From: Anaerolineaceae bacterium | GTDB taxonomy: Bacteria > Chloroflexota > Anaerolineae > Anaerolineales > Villigracilaceae | DNA length: 64,000 nt | Direction of reading: 5' to 3' | Assembly: GCA_009772985.1 (NCBI GenBank) | Contig: WOUS01000008.1 | Coordinates: 153,332-217,331 of the forward strand | In this document: positions 31,715 to 40,119 of the stretch, piece after piece | Position numbering within the stretch: the stretch's first letter is position 1 | How the letters are laid out: the number at the start of each line of letters is the position of its first letter | Translations under genes and position numbers: made by a program | The notes under the pieces: generated by a model | What the model was told of the DNA's origin: nothing | The model's database searches: none | The model's input: the letters and a program-made list of their open reading frames with translations, nothing else

Positions 31715-33205
31715 ATGAAAACGCAGGTCATGCAACTCGACCCACACGACGACATCGTCTCCGTCCGCGACAAAATGAAGTGGACGAAGGCGCCGCGCCT
31801 GCTGCTGGTCTTCCCGCCCAAGGGGGCGCTCCTCGCCCGGACCCTCGACCTGCTCCTGCTCCACCGTCATGCCTCCACGCTGGGAGTCCGTCTCGGCCTC
31901 GTCACGACCCTGCCGGGCGTCCGCCGCGCTGCGCAGGAACTGGGACTCCCGGTCTTCGCCAGCGCGGACGCCGCCCAGCGGACCGACTGGCCGGATGAGT
32001 CGCGCCGTCCGCGCTCGCGGCGCCGCGAGCGGCCCGACCTGCGCGCGCTGCGCCGCAACGCCTTTCCTCCCGAAGCCCGCTGGCGGGGCAATCCTGTTTT
32101 TCGCCTTTTGTTTTTCATTTTGGCTGTCCTCGCCATCCTTGCCCTGGTGGTTGTCCTGCTCCCCTCGGCCACGGTCACGCTTTCCCCCGCCCTCGAAACC
32201 CAGACCGTGAACCTGTCCCTCTCCGCCAGCGCGGACGTGGTATCGGTCAGCGCGGCGGGGGAGGTGCCGGCGCGCAGCGCCACGCTCGCGGTGGATGGCA
32301 GCCGCACGGTCACGGTGACGGGCACGGCCACGGTCCCAGACCAGCCCGCCGAAGGGGTTGTCCGCTTCACCAACCTGACCATGGCGGTCGTCGGCATTCC
32401 CGCCGGGACGGTCGTCCGCACCCAGGCCGACCCGCCGGTGCGCTTTGCCACGCTGACGGACGGGGTGCTGGCTGCCACTGCCGGGAAGATGCTCGACATC
32501 CCCGTGCGCGCCCTCGACCCCGGCACGGCCGGCAACCTGCCGGCCGGCGCGCTGGTCGTCATCGAAGGCGGGCTGGGCGCCAGCCTGTCGGCATCCAACC
32601 CCGACCCGACCGCGGGCGGGACCGACAAGACCTCCGCCGTCCCTTCGGCGGACGACCGCGCCCGCCTGCGCGCCGCCCTGATCGCCGACCTGCGCCGCCA
32701 GGCCATTGCCTCGCTGGCGGACACGCTGGAGCCGGGTAGCATCATCTTCCCGGACACCGTCCTGCCCGCCGCGGGGCTGACGGAGACCTACGACCCCGCG
32801 CCGGGGCAGCCGGGCAGTCAACTGACCCTGACCATTTCCGGCACGTTCGCGGCGGAGTATGCCGCCGGTTCGGACCTGCGCGCCCTCGCCGCCGCCGTGC
32901 TGGACGCGCACCTGCCCGCTGGATACGAATCCCTGCCGGACACTCTGACCGTGAGCGAGGTGGGGCAGCCCGTCACCGGCGCGGACGGCGTCACGCGCTG
33001 GACCGTCACCCTGACGCGTTCGATGCGCCCGCGCCTCGATCCGGTCGCGGCCGCGCAACTGGTGCAGGGGAAAAGTCCCAAAGCCGCCGCCCGTCTGCTG
33101 GAGGGGCAGTACCGGCTGTCCGCCGCGCCGGAGTTCGGCATTTCGCCGTCGTTCTGGCCCTGGCTGCCAATGACCACGCTGCGTATAGCCATAACAATAA
33201 AGTAA
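31715..33205 (+). CDS. Membrane-anchored baseplate J/gp47-like protein
   Basis: The 496-residue protein has a cytosolic N-terminal region of about 120 residues (start MKTQVMQLDPHDDIVSVRDK; LLLVFPPKGALLARTLDLLLLHR), a basic patch, one membrane helix at about 130-150 and a large extracytoplasmic beta-rich region. Parts of the latter (GTVVRTQADPPVRFATL, AGNLPAGALVVIEG) resemble baseplate J proteins. TATAAT at 31702-31707 ends 7 bases before ATG 31715, so its mRNA is probably leaderless. No other phage gene is near; the exact role is unknown. Confidence 0.65.
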   Translation: MKTQVMQLDPHDDIVSVRDKMKWTKAPRLLLVFPPKGALLARTLDLLLLHRHASTLGVRLGLVTTLPGVRRAAQELGLPVFASADAAQRTDWPDESRRPRSRRRERPDLRALRRNAFPPEARWRGNPVFRLLFFILAVLAILALVVVLLPSATVTLSPALETQTVNLSLSASADVVSVSAAGEVPARSATLAVDGSRTVTVTGTATVPDQPAEGVVRFTNLTMAVVGIPAGTVVRTQADPPVRFATLTDGVLAATAGKMLDIPVRALDPGTAGNLPAGALVVIEGGLGASLSASNPDPTAGGTDKTSAVPSADDRARLRAALIADLRRQAIASLADTLEPGSIIFPDTVLPAAGLTETYDPAPGQPGSQLTLTISGTFAAEYAAGSDLRALAAAVLDAHLPAGYESLPDTLTVSEVGQPVTGADGVTRWTVTLTRSMRPRLDPVAAAQLVQGKSPKAAARLLEGQYRLSAAPEFGISPSFWPWLPMTTLRIAITIK

Positions 33206-33233
33206 TTGGCACATGTTCAAAAAAAGTGATGAT

Positions 33234-33332
33234 GTGTCGCTGCGAGGAGGGCGGTCTTTGCCCGACGAAGCAGTCTCCCGGTCAGTGAGGGGATTGCTTC
33301 GCTCGCTGGAGAACGCTCGCTCGCAACGACAC
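33234..33332. repeat. Palindromic interspersed repeat, copy B
   Basis: The ends GTGTCGCTGCGAG and CTCGCAACGACAC pair at 12 of 13 positions, and the interior keeps GGGGATTGCTTCGCTCGC as in copy A at 8581-8700. It occupies the gap before ruvX. Confidence 0.8.
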
Positions 33333-33363
33333 TCACGCTTTCAATAGTTGAGCCAAATAGTTT

Positions 33364-33780
33364 ATGAGAATCCTTGCTGTTGACCCCGGTTCCAAACGCA
33401 TCGGCCTCGCCATCAGCGACCCGACCGGCTCCATCGCCGGCCCGCTGGCGGTGATCCCGCACGTCGCCCGCCTTGTGGACGCGGCCGCGGTGGCCGCGCA
33501 GGCCGCCGCTCACGCCGCCGGTCTCATCGTGGTGGGGCAGTCGTTCGACGATGACGGTCTCCCCACCTTCGAGGGCCGCAGGTCGGCGCGCTTTGCCGAG
33601 GCGCTGAAAACGCAGACCTCCATCCCGGTCGTTTTGTGGGATGAGGCCTTCACCACCCGCGAGGCCCGCGCCGCCCGCATCGAGATGGGCGTTTCCCGTA
33701 AGCGCCGCACCGGCCACCTCGACGAACTCGCCGCAACCATCCTGCTCCAATCCTACCTCGAGGCCAACCCCCAGCCATGA
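33364..33780 (+). CDS. ruvX: Putative Holliday junction resolvase RuvX/YqgF
   Basis: The 138-residue protein begins MRILAVDPGSKRIGLAISD, the first acidic strand of the RNase H-like fold, and continues with GLIVVGQSFDDDGLP, VVLWDEAFTTREAR and a late acidic DELAATILLQSYL. Family members process the 5' end of 16S pre-rRNA and have been suggested to resolve Holliday junctions. It overlaps mltG by ATGA, a common pairing in bacteria. Confidence 0.92.
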   Translation: MRILAVDPGSKRIGLAISDPTGSIAGPLAVIPHVARLVDAAAVAAQAAAHAAGLIVVGQSFDDDGLPTFEGRRSARFAEALKTQTSIPVVLWDEAFTTREARAARIEMGVSRKRRTGHLDELAATILLQSYLEANPQP

Positions 33781-34898
33781 AACGCCGCCGTCATTCCTGT
33801 ACCCTCTGGCTCCTCATCGCCTTGCTCCTGCTGGCCCTTGCCGCCATTGTCGTGGGTGAGTACGCGCCGGTTTTGGCCGAACAGGACTACGGTCCGCCCA
33901 GCCCCGCCCTGAGCGGCTGGCAGCGGTTCAGTTACTCCGTCCGCCTGCTGTGGAATGCGGGCGACCTGACGAGCGCGCCCAGTCCCTACGCACCGGAACA
34001 GGTCTTCGTCATCGCGCCGGGCGAGTCGGTCGTCTCGATCTCGACGCGGCTGGAAGAGACCGGCATCATCCGCGACGCGGCCACCTTCCGCATCTACCTC
34101 GTCTGGACCGGGCTGGACACCTCGGTGCAGGCCGGGACGTACCGCCTGCGCTCCGGGCAGACGGGCATCGAGATCGCCCGGGCGTTGCAGGACCCGGCCC
34201 CCGCGGACGCGGTGCTGGTGGTGCTGCCCGGCTGGCGGATGGAGGAGATCGCCGCCGCGCTCGGGACCTCGGGCCTGGACATTGCTCCCGCGGACTTCCT
34301 CGCCGCCGCATCCGCTCCCGCCTCCGCCCCAGACTTTTTGCCCCCCGGCGCGACGGCGGAGGGATTCCTCTACCCGGACCGCTACACCCTGCCGCGCACG
34401 ACAACCGCCGGGCAGTTGGTGTCGGTCCTGCTTTCGTCTTTCTCCCTGCACCTGACCAACGACCTGCGCGACGGGTTCGCGCTCCACAACCTGACGGTCT
34501 ACGAGGCGGTCACGCTGGCGTCCATCATCGAGCGCGAGGCGGTGGCCGACGAGGAGATGCCGATCATTGCCTCGGTCTTTTACAACCGGCTGGCAATTGG
34601 CATGAAACTGGAGAGCGACCCGACCGTGCAGTACGCGCTCGGCTACAACTACGACCAGGGAACGTGGTGGACCAATCCGCTCAGTTGGAATGACCTGTTG
34701 TTCAATTCCCCGTTCAACACTTACGTTTATGGCGGCCTGCCGCCCGCGCCGATTGCCAGTCCCTCGCTGGCGGCTTTGCAGGCGGTGGCGTACCCGGCGC
34801 AGACGCCATACTACTTTTTTATGGCGCGCTGTGACGGTTCCGGCCTGCACAATTTTGCCGAGTCGTTCGAGCAGCACAAGCAGAATCTCTGCCCGTAA
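33777..34898 (+). CDS. mltG: Endolytic murein transglycosylase MltG
   Basis: The 373-residue protein has one N-terminal membrane helix, a LysM-like segment (FVIAPGESVVSISTRLEETGII) and the YceG domain. The catalytic Glu lies in the TLASIIEREAV motif (about residue 251), followed by IASVFYNRLAIGMKLESDPTVQYALGY and FNTYVYGGLPPAPIASPSLAAL. It cuts nascent glycan strands, ending their elongation. The order ruvX-mltG is typical. No T-run follows on the plus strand, so the transcript end is unclear. Confidence 0.93.
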   Translation: MKRRRHSCTLWLLIALLLLALAAIVVGEYAPVLAEQDYGPPSPALSGWQRFSYSVRLLWNAGDLTSAPSPYAPEQVFVIAPGESVVSISTRLEETGIIRDAATFRIYLVWTGLDTSVQAGTYRLRSGQTGIEIARALQDPAPADAVLVVLPGWRMEEIAAALGTSGLDIAPADFLAAASAPASAPDFLPPGATAEGFLYPDRYTLPRTTTAGQLVSVLLSSFSLHLTNDLRDGFALHNLTVYEAVTLASIIEREAVADEEMPIIASVFYNRLAIGMKLESDPTVQYALGYNYDQGTWWTNPLSWNDLLFNSPFNTYVYGGLPPAPIASPSLAALQAVAYPAQTPYYFFMARCDGSGLHNFAESFEQHKQNLCP

Positions 34899-34925
34899 AA
34901 CGTCCGGCAGTGCAACTGCCGGACG
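34897..34925 (-). terminator. Intrinsic terminator (minus strand)
   Basis: CGTCCGGCAG (34901-34910) pairs with CTGCCGGACG (34916-34925), followed on the minus strand by TTTT. It would end the lipoprotein operon at 35025-37216. Confidence 0.65.
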
Positions 34926-35024
34926 AACGGTGTCTGGCAATTGTTGGGCGAAATTAATTTCGCCTTACCCTTTTTGGACAGTTATAGGTCGCGCATTTTG
35001 CGTGACGCTGCGGGGATTGTCACG

Positions 35025-35996
35025 CTACGGCTCCCGGTACGAAACGTAAATATCCGCTTCCAGCATGATGCTCAAATCTGCTGAAAAGTAGTGATGAACG
35101 AAGTAGAGCGTTTTTCCGTCGGCGGAGAGGGTCGGTTCCCCGGCGAAGGTGGAGACGATCTCTTCGGCCGCGCCCCAACTCCCGTCCGGCTGGCGCAGGG
35201 ATCGGAAGACTGCCGGGCCGGGTTGTCCTTTTGTGCTTTGCCCGCAGAACCATAATTCCTGTCCATCAGGGCTGATGTAAGGCCAACCTTCCCAGTTGGG
35301 CGTGTTGACGAGCGGCCCGAGATTTACCGGCTCGCCCCAGCCGTCGGGGGTCAGGGTTGAGCCCCAGATGTCCAAGTCGCCGAGGCCGCCGGCGCGTTTG
35401 GAGTGGAAATAGAGTTCCTGCCCGTCGCTGGAGATGTGCAGTTCGCCCACATCGTATTCGCTTTGTTTGAGTTCATCCCCGGCGAAGCGCCAATCCTGCC
35501 AGAGGCCGTCTTTGTATTCCGCCCGGAACCACTGGATGCCGGTGTAGCCCTCGCGGGCGGTGCAGAAGTACATCAGGTCATCCAGTACGAACTCGCAGCC
35601 ATCCAGCGCCAGTTCGACGCGATCGGAAAGCCAGACGCGCTCCGGCTCGCCCCACGTCCCGCCGGAGCGGTGTGTGACCCAGACGCCGGTCACACCATCG
35701 AACAGTTGTTTTTCGGCCGGGATGCTGACATCGGGCGTGAAGAAGAAATACAGGGTGTCGCCGTCGGGGGTGACGAAGGGGCTGTCCTCCCCGCCTGCGG
35801 TGTTGACCGGGAAGGGGAGCGGCACGGGCTGGCTCCAGCCCGAGATGGCGGTGGCAGGCCAGGGGTCCGACTCCGGGCCGTATTTCACATCCGGGAGCAG
35901 GGTGTAGCGATCCACGGGCGCGGGGGTGGGCGCGGCCCCTCCGCAGGCGAGGATGGCAAATGCCAGAAGAATGATCGGGAGGGAAATTTTTCTCAT
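35025..35996 (-). CDS. PD40/TolB-like beta-propeller lipoprotein
   Basis: The 323-residue protein has lipobox FAILAC and repeated blade motifs of the type SPFVTPDGDTLYFFF, LHISSDGQELYFHS, PYISPDGQELWF and PTLSADGKTLYFVHH, the PD40 pattern. It is therefore an extracytoplasmic beta-propeller, probably binding protein or carbohydrate. ATG 35996 overlaps the previous gene by four bases, so it is co-translated with the propeller lipoprotein upstream. No enzyme residues can be assigned. Confidence 0.75.
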   Translation of the reverse strand: MRKISLPIILLAFAILACGGAAPTPAPVDRYTLLPDVKYGPESDPWPATAISGWSQPVPLPFPVNTAGGEDSPFVTPDGDTLYFFFTPDVSIPAEKQLFDGVTGVWVTHRSGGTWGEPERVWLSDRVELALDGCEFVLDDLMYFCTAREGYTGIQWFRAEYKDGLWQDWRFAGDELKQSEYDVGELHISSDGQELYFHSKRAGGLGDLDIWGSTLTPDGWGEPVNLGPLVNTPNWEGWPYISPDGQELWFCGQSTKGQPGPAVFRSLRQPDGSWGAAEEIVSTFAGEPTLSADGKTLYFVHHYFSADLSIMLEADIYVSYREP

Positions 35997-37216
35997 GGGA
36001 AAACTCCTGTGAATGCGTCGGCCTTGATGAGCAGGGCGTCGTTTTGCGGCTCTGCCGCGTATTTGATCTCCCCGGCCAGGTAGAGGCAGCGGCCCTGCAC
36101 GACGATGCCGTGAACGATATCTTCGTCTGCGCCGCCCCAGGTGGTGGTGCGCAGCAGTTCCCCGGCGGGGCTGTAGAAGACGAGCACAATGTCGGACGGC
36201 GCGCTGTTGGGGATGCGCTGGGTGACGGCAACGATGAGTTCCCCGGCATCGTTGACCGCCGCGGTGCGGGAGACGTATTCGCCGCCGTCCGCTCCCCAGT
36301 GGCGGTCCCAGAGCAGGTTCAGGTCGAAGTCGAGTTTGAGTACCAGCAACTGGTTGCCTTCCCCGGCGATCCAATCCATGCCCGCCACGTACAGGGACTC
36401 GCCGTCGCCGGTCATGCCCAGGCCGTCGGAGGTGACGCCGCCGGGGTAGACGTAGCGCTGGAGGTATTCGCCGGTGGCTTTGGAGAAGCGCGCCACGTAG
36501 GCCTGCCCGCCGACGAGCATGTTGTCGGCGTCCAGTTTGCCGGAGACGTAGAGGCTGTCGGCGGTGACGACCATCTGCCCGTCGGCAGAGTCGAACCCGT
36601 CCGTGCCCCAGACGCTTTCCCAGATTTTGTTGCCCTGCAAATCCAGTTTCAGGATGGCGATATCGTAGTCCCCGCCCGCGCTGGTGCTCCAGCCAGAGAC
36701 GTAGATGGCGTCCTCCTCCACAACCAGGCCATCCACTTCTTCGTAGCCGTAGCCCTGCCCCCAGGTGAACTCCCAAAGGATCTGGCCGGAGTTGGTGTCC
36801 AGCGCCAGGACGGCCATGTCGGCGTCGGTCAGACCGGCGCTGACGTGGGTCAGCCCGCCGATGTAGAGGACCGATCCGTCCACGGCGGCGATGAAAGCCT
36901 TTTCCTGGAATTCGTCCCCCCATTCGGTGCGCCAGAGTTGGGTTCCATCCGGGGAAAATTTGTAGATTGCCATATCGGTGAACCACTGGCCGGTTTTTTG
37001 CTCGAACGCGGCCAGGTAGACGTTGCCCGCCGGGTCAACTGCCACCCCCCAGGCCTGGTCGGATTTTGGCCCGCCGAGGGTCAGGCTCCACAGGCCGGAC
37101 GAGTCGGCGGTCGGACCGGGAACGCCGGTCGCGCCGGGCGTGACCGCCGGCGTGGGCGTCCCGCAGGCGAGGACGGATACAAGGAGAACGAGCAGGGCGG
37201 GCAGGATGCGTTTCAT
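35993..37216 (-). CDS. Beta-propeller (PQQ/SBBP-like repeat) lipoprotein
   Basis: The 407-residue protein has lipobox SVLAC, a short Pro linker and repeated strands such as AWGVAVDPAGNVYLAA, LYIGGLTHVSAGLTDADMAVLALD, IYVSGWSTSAGGDYDIAILKLD and LYVAGMDWIAGEGNQLLVLKLD. These resemble SBBP/PQQ-type propeller blades. It overlaps the second propeller gene. The protein likely lies on the outer face of the membrane. ATG 37216 is preceded by GGAGG. Function is unknown. Confidence 0.72.
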   Translation of the reverse strand: MKRILPALLVLLVSVLACGTPTPAVTPGATGVPGPTADSSGLWSLTLGGPKSDQAWGVAVDPAGNVYLAAFEQKTGQWFTDMAIYKFSPDGTQLWRTEWGDEFQEKAFIAAVDGSVLYIGGLTHVSAGLTDADMAVLALDTNSGQILWEFTWGQGYGYEEVDGLVVEEDAIYVSGWSTSAGGDYDIAILKLDLQGNKIWESVWGTDGFDSADGQMVVTADSLYVSGKLDADNMLVGGQAYVARFSKATGEYLQRYVYPGGVTSDGLGMTGDGESLYVAGMDWIAGEGNQLLVLKLDFDLNLLWDRHWGADGGEYVSRTAAVNDAGELIVAVTQRIPNSAPSDIVLVFYSPAGELLRTTTWGGADEDIVHGIVVQGRCLYLAGEIKYAAEPQNDALLIKADAFTGVFP

Positions 37217-37309
37217 CGGACACCTCCAGTGTCGGCATGGATAACACCGGCTGTCCGCGCGGCGATGCCGGGACAACCGGTGTTTCGATGCTGGGGTATC
37301 TGCGCCGGG

Positions 37310-37798
37310 TCAGGCGGTTTTTCGCTGGAAGAGCGCCAGGATGGACGCGCCCAGCGCCATGCACAGCACGACCGGGGTGAAGAGATACCAGCCGATGTAG
37401 GGCGTCAGTCCGGCCAGGGACAGCAGCAGGCCGCCGCGCAGGTCGCGCCGGAAGGGGGATTTGGCTTCGCCGATGCGCTCGCCGAGCAGGGAGGCCAGCG
37501 CCGCCAATCCGTTCAGGGCGAAGACGCCCAGCGCCAGCAGGAGCAGCAGGCCGAGGAAGGCAAAGATCCCGGCCACCACGCCGCCGATCATCTGACCGAG
37601 CCAGAACAGGACGACGACGAGCGCGCCGAAGAACAGCAGGTCCACCAGGCCGAGCAGGAAGGACTTGCCGAGGGCGACTTCGAGTTTCTGGCGAGCCTTA
37701 TCCACCGCTCCGGGCAGGAGCAGGTGGACGGCGGCCAGCAGGGCGATAAACGCGACGCCGCCGAAGAGGATCAGCAATACCAGACCGAACATTTCCAT
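37310..37798 (-). CDS. Integral membrane protein of unknown function
   Basis: The 162-residue protein has four strongly hydrophobic helices and a basic loop (RIGEAKSPFRRDLRGG) before the last pair. It begins MEMFGLVLLILFGGVAF; AAAGGAG lies before the ATG. No family was recognised. It lies alone between the propeller lipoproteins and the sigma/anti-sigma operon. Confidence 0.6.
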   Translation of the reverse strand: MEMFGLVLLILFGGVAFIALLAAVHLLLPGAVDKARQKLEVALGKSFLLGLVDLLFFGALVVVLFWLGQMIGGVVAGIFAFLGLLLLLALGVFALNGLAALASLLGERIGEAKSPFRRDLRGGLLLSLAGLTPYIGWYLFTPVVLCMALGASILALFQRKTA

Positions 37799-37882
37799 TT
37801 TTTATCTCCTTTGAAATTGAAGGGTATGTTATCGAGCGGCCACTCGTTTGGAACCACAGATGAAAGGGATAAACACAGATTC

Positions 37883-38989
37883 TTATTTACGGAACGAATC
37901 CCAGACCGCCAGCGCGGGTTTGGGCGTGCGGTCGGCCTCGGTCAGACCGACGGAGGCGAACATGCCGAGGGTGTTGATGTCGCTGCCATTCTGTCCATTC
38001 TGCTGCATGAAACTGGCATAGGAATCCAGGTTGAAGTCGTTGATCAGCAGGTAGATCCAGAAGGCCAGCCGGCCGCCGATCTGCGCGTGGATGGCGTTCA
38101 GATAGTCCACCTGCGACTGCGGGTCGCCGGGGAACGGGCCGACCGGCTCGGACGTGTATCCGCCCTCGGCGACGGCCAGCGGTTTCGCGGTGCGCGCCAG
38201 CAGCGGGGAATAGTAGTCCGCCGGGATGTCCGCGCCGGACTGGAAGATGACGAACGGGTACGAGGAGATGACCCACAGGTCCAGGTTCGGCTCGAACTGT
38301 TCGATCTGGTCCCAGTTGATGTCATACGGGTCGCCCTGCGCCACGCTCGGCATCAGGTTGTTGAGTTCCTCCCACTGGAAGGTGACGAAGATCTGTGTCT
38401 CCGGCGCTTCGGCCTTGACCAGCGCGTACGTCTCGTTGTACAGGCTCAGGAAATTCGGGAAGTCGTCGGGATGCGTGTCGTGGTAGGTGTTGATCTCGGA
38501 GGCCAGGCCGAGATATTTTGGATGGAACTCGCGCACGATCCGCAGGGTGAAGTTGGTGAAGGCGGCGCGCACATCGGGATTGGCGAAACTGGCCTCCCAG
38601 CCGGCGGGCAGGCCCTGGAACTCGCGCCGGTTCAGCCCGTTGAGCGGGTCCACCACGAAGACCACCTCCAGCCCGTTCTGGTGCGCCAGGATGTACTGGT
38701 TGTGGATGTCGGTGACGGCCGCGCTCTCGCCGTCAGCGCCCGCCACGAAATCCTCCCACGGGATGGCCTGCTGGAGCAGGACCACGTCCCCGTGCTGGCC
38801 GATGGCCGCGTAGGTATCCATCACGCTCTGCAGGCTGACCTCGGGCGGGGACGGGAAAAATCCGTACAGGGTGCGCCCCAGGTCGTAAGGCGAACTCTCC
38901 AGCGTAGGAATGGGGCCGGGCGTACCCGACCCGCAGGCCAGGGTGACGAGCGCCAGCGCGAGCAGCGCAGCGAGTAGTTTGCGGTTCAT
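37883..38989 (-). CDS. Lipoprotein with glycoside-hydrolase-like TIM barrel
   Basis: The 368-residue protein has lipobox LVTLAC and a barrel-like domain. Candidate clan-A acid/base and nucleophile residues are E in YLGLASEINTY and E in PLAVAEGGYTS, at the ends of predicted strands 4 and 7. That resembles GH53-type galactanases, but a family cannot be fixed by eye. It probably cleaves glycan outside the membrane. Its start overlaps the anti-sigma gene by four bases (ATGA-type), making it the third gene of a sigma/anti-sigma operon. Confidence 0.65.
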   Translation of the reverse strand: MNRKLLAALLALALVTLACGSGTPGPIPTLESSPYDLGRTLYGFFPSPPEVSLQSVMDTYAAIGQHGDVVLLQQAIPWEDFVAGADGESAAVTDIHNQYILAHQNGLEVVFVVDPLNGLNRREFQGLPAGWEASFANPDVRAAFTNFTLRIVREFHPKYLGLASEINTYHDTHPDDFPNFLSLYNETYALVKAEAPETQIFVTFQWEELNNLMPSVAQGDPYDINWDQIEQFEPNLDLWVISSYPFVIFQSGADIPADYYSPLLARTAKPLAVAEGGYTSEPVGPFPGDPQSQVDYLNAIHAQIGGRLAFWIYLLINDFNLDSYASFMQQNGQNGSDINTLGMFASVGLTEADRTPKPALAVWDSFRK

Positions 38990-39510
38990 TTCTGGACCCT
39001 GATCCTGCCGCGCAACAAAACGGCATTCCCCACGCCCCAGAGCAGCAGGGCGGAGGCGGCGAGGAAAATAATCGAGAAGGATGAAGGATGAAAGATAAAG
39101 GATGAAGGATAAAAGGACGGCAGTTCGATGGCCGGGAGCGAAACCGAGAGGGCGGCAGCCAGGCCGGGCAGGTTGACCAGCGGCAGGCAGTTGGCGATGA
39201 CCAGGATGGACAGCCCGATGCCAATCCCCGCCTGCGCGGCCAGGGCGAGTTTCCAGCCGAGGCGGACACGAGGCTGCGGGAGTTTCGCCAGCACCGAGGC
39301 GGTCAGGTCGCGGGTCAGCGGCTCCTCGGGCAGGGCGGCCAGCGTGGAGGCAACGGCTTGCAGTTCAGCCAGCGCGCCGCGGCAGTCGGCGCAGGTTGCC
39401 AGGTGGGAGTTGACGGCGGCGCGGCCGGGGGCGTCGAGTTCGTCGTCCAGGTATTCGTTAAGTTGGGGTTCGGTCAGATGGTTTTTCATTTTTCGTGCCA
39501 TTCGTGTCAT
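38986..39510 (-). CDS. Zinc-finger anti-sigma factor, membrane-bound
   Basis: The 174-residue protein has the anti-sigma zinc motif HLATCADC (H-x3-C-x2-C), a helical linker and two membrane helices (ALAAQAGIGIGLSILVIANCLPL and SIIFLAASALLLWGVGNAVLL). It should hold the ECF sigma factor encoded upstream inactive at the membrane. Its ATG overlaps the sigma stop. The loop between the helices (FYPSSFIFHPSSF) is encoded by a degenerate GGATGAA/AAAGAT repeat tract at 39073-39120, which looks like an in-frame expansion. Confidence 0.82.
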   Translation of the reverse strand: MTRMARKMKNHLTEPQLNEYLDDELDAPGRAAVNSHLATCADCRGALAELQAVASTLAALPEEPLTRDLTASVLAKLPQPRVRLGWKLALAAQAGIGIGLSILVIANCLPLVNLPGLAAALSVSLPAIELPSFYPSSFIFHPSSFSIIFLAASALLLWGVGNAVLLRGRIRVQK

Positions 39511-40031
39511 TCGATGCTTAATTTCTTTGCCAGCATCCGGCGGGCGCGGAACAGGTCAGACTTGACATCGGAGAGCGGGCGTCCCAGCGCTTCGGCCATT
39601 TCGGCGTAACTCAACTCCTCGAAGGCTCGGAGTTCGATGGCGGCCCGGTAACGCGGCGGGAGCGTGAGCAGTGCGGCGCGCACCTGGCGGCTGCGTTCCC
39701 GCTCGACGGCCTGCGGCTCAGGCCCGGGGTCCGGAGACGGGACGGGGAGGTAATCATCAAGTTGCTGAGGTTCACGCCGTTCCAGCCGGTTCAGGCAGAC
39801 GTTGACGGCGATCTTCCTGAACCACGGGCCGGGCGGGCGCGACGGGTCGAGGGTCCGGATGGAGCGGAAGGCGCGGACGAAGGCTTCCTGCGCGGCGTCC
39901 TCGGCGTCCCGGCGTTCGCCCAGCATCCGGTAGGCGGCGTTGTAGACTCCGGCCTGGTGCAGGCGCACCAGTTCACCGAAGGCATCCCGGTCGCCTTGTG
40001 CGGCGCGTTGGGCCAGGGCGTTTTCGTCCAT
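39507..40031 (-). CDS. ECF-type RNA polymerase sigma factor
   Basis: The 174-residue protein has region 2 (AFGELVRLHQAGVYNAAYRMLGERRDAEDAAQEAFVRAFRSI with the DAEDAxQE motif) and region 4 (LPPRYRAAIELRAFEELSYAEMAEALGRPLSDVKSDLFRARRML). It directs RNA polymerase to a regulon that very likely includes its own operon. ATG 40031 is preferred; the upstream extension lacks homology. It overlaps the anti-sigma gene. Confidence 0.9.
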   Translation of the reverse strand: MDENALAQRAAQGDRDAFGELVRLHQAGVYNAAYRMLGERRDAEDAAQEAFVRAFRSIRTLDPSRPPGPWFRKIAVNVCLNRLERREPQQLDDYLPVPSPDPGPEPQAVERERSRQVRAALLTLPPRYRAAIELRAFEELSYAEMAEALGRPLSDVKSDLFRARRMLAKKLSIE

Positions 40032-40082
40032 GTTCTGTTGATTAATACAGGGATGGGGGCGGGAATGTTGCAATTTTGGCCG

Positions 40083-40119
40083 AAAATGTGACCGCCGCGC
40101 GGGGCGGCGGTCACGTTTT
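40083..40119 (-). terminator. Intrinsic terminator near 40100
   Basis: GTGACCGCCG (40088-40097) pairs with CGGCGGTCAC (40105-40114). On the minus strand it is followed by ATTTTCGG and on the plus strand by GTTTTC. It lies between the membrane protein gene and the sigma gene. Confidence 0.6.

Noticed and set aside
30236-33220. A 994-codon open frame on the minus strand
   Set aside because: It is antisense to the glycosyltransferase, the tandem repeat and the baseplate-like gene. Its protein is low-complexity Arg/Gly/Gln-rich, as expected for the antisense of GC-rich genes.
36044-38977. A 977-codon open frame on the plus strand
   Set aside because: It is antisense to three well-supported minus-strand lipoprotein and membrane genes with signal peptides and ribosome sites.
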